Origin: Sphingobacterium sp. GVS05A
Lineage (GTDB): Bacteria; Bacteroidota; Bacteroidia; Sphingobacteriales; Sphingobacteriaceae
DNA length: 64,000 nucleotides
Assembly: GCF_019969845.1 (NCBI RefSeq)
Contig: NZ_JAHXYR010000011.1
Coordinates: 267,397-331,396, forward strand
Direction: 5' to 3'
A program made the position numbers and the translations under genes. The notes under the pieces are model-generated. The model was given only the letters and a program-made list of their open reading frames with translations, was not told the origin of the DNA and made no database searches. Below, piece by piece: positions 60,455 through 64,000 of this stretch; within the stretch, counting starts at the first letter, position 1; each line of letters begins with the position of its first letter.

Positions 60455-61363
60455 ATGCTACATTTAATTAATTCCAACAGGTTCTATCCGGCATTCTTGC
60501 TAATATTACTCTTCTCATTAAAAGGCTTAGATGTAAGGGCGCAATTGTTTAATCAGGACAGCCTGAAATTATTATCTCGGCAGTTTGCGTTTACAGAAGG
60601 GCCGGCAGTGGACAAGGACGGGAATATCTATTTTACTGACCAGCCCAATAACAAAATCTGGAAATACAACACGGAAGGTCGTCTTTCTCTTTTTAAAGAT
60701 TCAGCCGGCCGTGCCAATGGACTGTACTTTAACCATCGCGGTCAGCTACTTGCCTGCGCAGACGAAAAAAACGAAATTTGGTCGATAAGCAATGATGGCA
60801 AAGTTACGGTACTGCTGTCAGATCTAGATGGAAAGAAACTGAATGGTCCAAATGATCTTTGGGCAGATAAGAAAGGAGGTATCTATTTTACAGATCCCTA
60901 TTATCAGCGTGACTATTGGGTCAGAAAAAAACCAGAGATCGAAGGGCAGAAAGTTTACTACCTTCCTCCGGGAAAAGGTAAAAAGCCAATTGTAGTGGCT
61001 GATGATGTAGCTAAGCCTAACGGCATTGTAGGATCGCCAGATGGAAAATACCTATATGTAGCGGATAGGCTGCGAAATAAAACTTATAGGTATACTATTG
61101 AATCTAACGGTAAGCTCAGCGGACAAAAAGCGGTCATCGACCAAGGCTCTGATGGGATGACATTGGACAATCGGGGAAATGTTTACCTTACGGGGAAAGG
61201 TGTTTCTATCTATAGTCCGATAGGCGTACTGATAGGACATATTGAGGTAAGAGAACCATGGACATCGAATGTCTGTTTTGGTGGCAAAGATCGAACTGAT
61301 CTATTTATCACAGCTTCAACGGCAATTTATTACCTCCCAATGCGTACAAAGGGAGTTGAATAA
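60455..61363 (+). CDS. SMP-30/gluconolactonase-family secreted protein
   Basis: The 302-residue protein has a signal peptide (FLLILLFSLKGLDVRA, cleavage before QLFNQ). The six-bladed propeller pattern is visible: FTEGPAVDKDGNIYFTDQPN, GRANGLYFNHRGQLLACADE, LNGPNDLWADKKGGIYFTDP, KPNGIVGSPDGKYLYVADR and SDGMTLDNRGNVYLTG. The metal-binding Glu, Asn and Asp of the family are in these motifs. It is likely a lactonase for a sugar acid lactone and a companion of the PUL. Confidence 0.9.
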   Translation: MLHLINSNRFYPAFLLILLFSLKGLDVRAQLFNQDSLKLLSRQFAFTEGPAVDKDGNIYFTDQPNNKIWKYNTEGRLSLFKDSAGRANGLYFNHRGQLLACADEKNEIWSISNDGKVTVLLSDLDGKKLNGPNDLWADKKGGIYFTDPYYQRDYWVRKKPEIEGQKVYYLPPGKGKKPIVVADDVAKPNGIVGSPDGKYLYVADRLRNKTYRYTIESNGKLSGQKAVIDQGSDGMTLDNRGNVYLTGKGVSIYSPIGVLIGHIEVREPWTSNVCFGGKDRTDLFITASTAIYYLPMRTKGVE

Positions 61364-61735
61364 ATTGTCAGTCTTCAGCAGTTGGCGTAAACGGCAATTT
61401 AGTAAGCTCTTCAGACTATATGAACAGTTTCGCATTTGATTACATCAAAAGAGAGACGATTTTAACATAATTCTAGCTCTTGTGGTAAAATAAATAATTG
61501 TAGGATGAATATGTTGTGTATATTATCATGATATTCCATTAGAATATCATCATTTGCTAGCACTTTCTCAAAAGGACTGAATGGAAATTAAGGATTTAAA
61601 GTCAAGATTAGACTCTATTCAAAAGCCACACATAACCGTACCTAATTGAAAAACAGGTGAAACAAATCATTTCTTATTTTAAATAACCTCTTTAATAGAT
61701 TTTGTAAATTTGGTAAAAATCTATTTCGTCCGATT
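61364..61735. other. Gap with a small inverted repeat
   Basis: This 372-base region has no gene-like frame. A nine-base stem ATGATATTC/GAATATCAT (61528-61550, loop CATTA) may be a terminator relic or operator. The last bases, with TAAATTTG, may belong to the promoter of the next gene. Confidence 0.4.
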
Positions 61736-62248
61736 ATGGCTGTACCAGTTAACAAAGAAGAATTACAAAAAGCTATTGAAACGAATTACAACAAGCTGAA
61801 AAATGAATTATCGACCATTCCTGTTGAATTAACTACGGTCACAGATTTAGAAGGGCATGCAAAAGATACTACAATGGGTATCAATAACCTTGTTTCTTAT
61901 TTGATTGGATGGGGTGAATTGGTGCTTAAATGGAATCGGAAAAAAGATAATAATGAGCCAGTAGATTTTCCTGAGACAGGTTATAAATGGAATGAACTCG
62001 GCAAGCTGGCTCAGAAGTTTTACAAAGATTATGAAAGCATTGACTTCAATATATTGTGTAGTAAATTAGATGAAACGGTTTCTAAAATTCTTCATTTAAT
62101 TGAGCAAAAATCTAATACTGAATTATATGAGGTTTCCTGGTATGAGAAATGGACTTTGGGGAGAATGATTCAGTTTAACACGTCTTCGCCTTATACCAAT
62201 GCAAGGGGGAGAATTCGTAAGTGGAAAAAAGCACATAACATCAAATAA
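61736..62248 (+). CDS. ClbS/DfsB-family four-helix-bundle protein
   Basis: The 170-residue protein matches the DinB-like family with its helices: NKEELQKAIETNYNKLKNEL, TTMGINNLVSYLIGWGELVL, the central WNRKKDNNEPVDFPETGYKW and the C-terminal WTLGRMIQFNTSSPYTNARGR. ClbS protects against colibactin by hydrolysing the cyclopropane warhead, but most members have unknown targets. It is likely a self-contained gene with a hairpin downstream. Confidence 0.87.
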   Translation: MAVPVNKEELQKAIETNYNKLKNELSTIPVELTTVTDLEGHAKDTTMGINNLVSYLIGWGELVLKWNRKKDNNEPVDFPETGYKWNELGKLAQKFYKDYESIDFNILCSKLDETVSKILHLIEQKSNTELYEVSWYEKWTLGRMIQFNTSSPYTNARGRIRKWKKAHNIK

Positions 62249-62274
62249 AAATCCTGTCCAAACGGATAGGATTT
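62249..62274 (+). terminator. Weak hairpin terminator after the ClbS/DfsB gene
   Basis: AAATCCTGTCC (62249-62259) pairs with GGATAGGATTT (62264-62274) with one G-T pair and a four-base loop. A T tract is missing, so termination may be weak or aided. Confidence 0.5.
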
Positions 62275-62338
62275 AAAAACTTAAAAATCAATAATAGTTA
62301 TTAAGCCATATTTTGTGATAAGTTCCGGGCTTGGCAAA

Positions 62339-62675
62339 TTACATCCAACCCATGGGCTGCCAGTTATAAATAGCTGAAGAATTCTGTTGATTCTGGACCA
62401 CTTGTCCGCCTTTTTGATCTATTCGCCAAACGAGCCTCCCCTCTCCACTGTATTCCAGTTCAGTTTGGTAATAGCCTGGCTTAAGGACATTTATCGTCCA
62501 AGTCGCTGTACCTTTGTCTTTCCAATCCATTACTTGCGTGACATGTTTCCATTCTCCGAATTTCTCCATCCACCCTTTTCTGGATTTCTCCACACCACCA
62601 GCTTCTGAAAACTCTACAGCAAAAGTTGAAACACCCTGTGGATCAAGCGCTAAAGTCAGGGAGCATTTAAAAAAT
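62339..62675 (-). pseudogene. Fragment of a GH29-type (alpha-L-fucosidase) C-terminal domain
   Basis: The minus-strand frame reads LALDPQGVSTFAVEFSEAGG, KFGEWKHVTQVMDWKDKGTA, VLKPGYYQTELEYSGEGRLV and VVQNQQNSSAIYNWQPMGWM. It resembles the C-terminal carbohydrate-binding-like domain of GH29 fucosidases (PGYYQxELxYSGEGRLVW, IQNQQNSSAIY). Both the catalytic N-terminus and the very end are missing. It may once have belonged to the neighbouring PUL. Confidence 0.45.
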
Positions 62676-62948
62676 AATCAATCACTCCGGCTAAACGCCG
62701 AGTCCAAAGTAAGTAAACTTTGGTACCTGGACTATTATATGGCCAAGAATTTATATTGGATCCAATGCACGAATAAGAGCCAGTTTAACACAGAAAGTAG
62801 ATATAGCCCCGCCGAACCTGATCTGCAGTATATTTCTCTAATTCCGAGCGGATTTGACAAAAGCAGCAATAAACATCTAAAAAACAATGTTATTACGCTC
62901 GATCCTGCCAACTTCTGGAGATCCCCAGAAACAAATGCAACACAATAA
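62676..62948 (+). pseudogene. Unidentified plus-strand coding remnant
   Basis: A frame reads KLWYLDYYMAKNLYWIQCTN and on to SRYSPAEPDLQYISLIPSGF, DKSSNKHLKNNVITLDPANF and a stop. It looks protein-like, but the 5' end is shadowed by the minus-strand fragment, and no start makes sense. A minus-strand frame is also open here, so I am not sure of the strand. Confidence 0.3.
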
Positions 62949-63060
62949 AAATAGTATGGACAGGCCTGCTATTATCTATTAAAGTTGGCTACGAGAAGCT
63001 ATTTCTAGACGGGACAATGTATAATTTTTTAGTATATTTAAATACCTAAATAATCTTTTG

Positions 63061-63416
63061 ATATGAATGATTTTGATAGTAAGTTTCAAAAACTATTTAC
63101 TGAACTGGTCGAAATTGGGTTTGAATTTGGTAAAATCTCATAAAGTAAATTTAGTTTCAGAGATGCAATATGACATATCAAATGAAAGTGCCTTCCAATT
63201 GCTTAATCGAGTAAATGGTATGCTAAAAGAAATTGAATCTCTATTTAAAAAGGACATTATATAAGTTCCAACGATGTTAAACTTATATATCGCCCTAAAA
63301 CTGGAAAATTTGAAAGTAAACTTAGTTATGATAAAACATTTACAAATCATAAGACAAAAACAGCTAAAGATGTCTACGAGGAATCGTTTGAAGAGATTTC
63401 AAAAACCTCTCTGTAA
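63061..63416 (+). pseudogene. Frameshifted gene of unknown family
   Basis: The ATG at 63061 starts MNDFDSKFQKLFTELVEIGF and stops early. A second frame continues with KVNLVSEMQYDISNESAFQL then NGMLKEIESLFKKDII, and a third carries DVKLIYRPKTGKFESKLSYD and ESFEEISKTSL before the final stop. Joining them needs two frameshifts. The product would be about 115 residues, similar in size to the intact gene that follows 30 bases later, and may have been an immunity or toxin-related partner. Confidence 0.5.
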
Positions 63417-63446
63417 ATCATAATCCTTTACAAAATTTAAAATATT

Positions 63447-63791
63447 ATGACAATAGATGAAATTTATTTAAACATCGGACAAAGCATTGTAAATGCGATA
63501 GATGATGAAAGATGGAATCATGCAAAATTAAATATCGAAGTTGTAGGAACAGGTGTGGTAAGCTACAATGGAGAATATATCACGGATAATAATGAAATAA
63601 AAAACATATCTGTAAGAAATATTTCTAGAGATATCCGAAATTGGATCAGAGAATTACATGATATACCTAACGAAGGAGATAACAAATGGAACAAAGCCTT
63701 TTTTACTATAAATACTCAAGGCAAATATAACATGGAATTTATCTGGGATGAAAAACTTGATACAGAAATAGCCAGATTATCGAAAGAATAA
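63447..63791 (+). CDS. YezG/DUF600-like immunity-type protein
   Basis: The 114-residue protein starts MTIDEIYLNIGQSIVNAIDD and has strands WNHAKLNIEVVGTGVVSYNG, RDIRNWIRELHDIPNE and the C-terminal KAFFTINTQGKYNMEFIWDE. This order of helix, beta sheet and a final GKYNMEF strand is like the YezG/DUF600 proteins that neutralise LXG/YeeF-type toxins. No toxin gene is seen, but a frameshifted gene lies directly upstream. Confidence 0.6.
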   Translation: MTIDEIYLNIGQSIVNAIDDERWNHAKLNIEVVGTGVVSYNGEYITDNNEIKNISVRNISRDIRNWIRELHDIPNEGDNKWNKAFFTINTQGKYNMEFIWDEKLDTEIARLSKE

Positions 63792-63873
63792 GCAACCTTC
63801 AAAATAGATACTTTATCAGTAGGTCGATTATAGCGTACTTGTTTTTTACGATAGTAAGGTTTAAGCTTTAAAT

Positions 63874-64000
63874 GAGACTGTAACATGAACTGTGTCAGAG
63901 GAATAATTCAATAAGATTATTTATATTCAATTATTCAAACGACACGGTCATGAAAGAAAAAGACCCATTCGACTTTGAACGCTTCAAGGCAGAAGCCATG
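63874..64000 (+). mobile_element. IS256-family insertion sequence, left end of copy 2 (partial)
   Basis: The left terminal repeat GAGACTGTAACATGAACTGT starts at 63874 and the following bases match copy 1 with three substitutions in 127 bases. The orientation is the same as in copy 1. The element continues past the window. Confidence 0.92.
63950..64000 (+). CDS. IS256-family transposase, first 17 codons (partial)
   Basis: The ATG at 63950 opens MKEKDPFDFERFKAEAM, identical at the protein level to the start of the transposase at 8648. The only visible base change within the gene is silent (GCC for GCT). The gene continues out of the window. Confidence 0.92.
   Translation, partial: MKEKDPFDFERFKAEAM

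Noticed and set aside
62514..62948. A 144-codon plus-strand gene
   Set aside because: Its first half is the complement of the fucosidase-like fragment and the start has no support. Only the second half is retained as a tentative remnant.
1..64000. CRISPR arrays, tRNA or rRNA genes
   Set aside because: No regularly spaced repeats, no cloverleaf-like segments and no rRNA-like conserved stretches were noticed; I cannot exclude a tRNA missed by eye.

Overview
The window looks like a low-GC Bacteroidota chromosome, most likely Sphingobacteriaceae (Sphingobacterium-like). That is inferred from a SusC/SusD pair with a hybrid two-component regulator, LytS/LytTR pairs, TlpA thioredoxins, WG-repeat and FISUMP proteins, HxlR regulators, and Bacteroidota-style promoters. 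No rRNA, tRNA or CRISPR array was seen.

Layout. 1-8541: a truncated S8 peptidase, an AlbA_2 protein, YbjQ-like genes and a membrane catalase/cytochrome b561 operon divergent from an HxlR regulator. 8572-9915: a complete IS256-family element; a second copy in the same orientation starts at 63874 and runs off the window. 9990-25700: many small accessory genes (three GNATs, two HxlR-family contexts, Crp/Fnr-ilvD, a SUKH/SMI1 protein, KptA, several immunity-like unknowns). 25938-33321: a WG-repeat protein, a desaturase fragment, a cold-shock protein, TlpA and a TraB-like secreted protein. 33401-38876: a four-gene set on the minus strand, TonB-dependent receptor -> degenerate histidine kinase -> active histidine kinase -> LytTR response regulator. 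39286-44411: cyclase, SRPBCC, TfoX-N, TonB-C, ankyrin and CbrC-family genes. 44950-61363: a polysaccharide utilization locus (SusC, SusD, two surface lipoproteins, SGNH hydrolase, GH110-like beta-helix protein, divergent hybrid two-component sensor, a GH28/GH49-like lipoprotein, SMP-30 lactonase-like protein). 61736-63791: ClbS/DfsB, remnants and a YezG-like gene.

The most striking feature is not one gene but the stuff between genes. At least fifteen gaps carry short open frames that end in a proper stop codon but have lost their 5' end (Crp/Fnr, alpha/beta hydrolase, CbrC, HAD phosphatase, AraC, PD-(D/E)XK transposase, desaturase, and unidentified ones). Four families have the parent copy in the same window (353-bp lipoprotein end, 74-bp CbrC end, 212-bp end of an unknown gene, 88-bp HAD end), and every pair is in direct orientation. 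A YbjQ-like gene is present once intact and in at least four broken forms, again all in one orientation. Together with orphan immunity-like genes and no visible cognate toxins, this suggests a fast-turnover accessory or defence island shaped by recombination between short direct repeats.

Several genes are chimeras: a lanthionine-synthetase-like N-terminus joined to a HAD phosphatase that lost its catalytic motif; an HU-like N-terminus fused in frame ahead of a TonB-dependent receptor; and a YbjQ upstream region joined to the HAD 3' end. All family names rest on motif recognition by eye; no searches were run.
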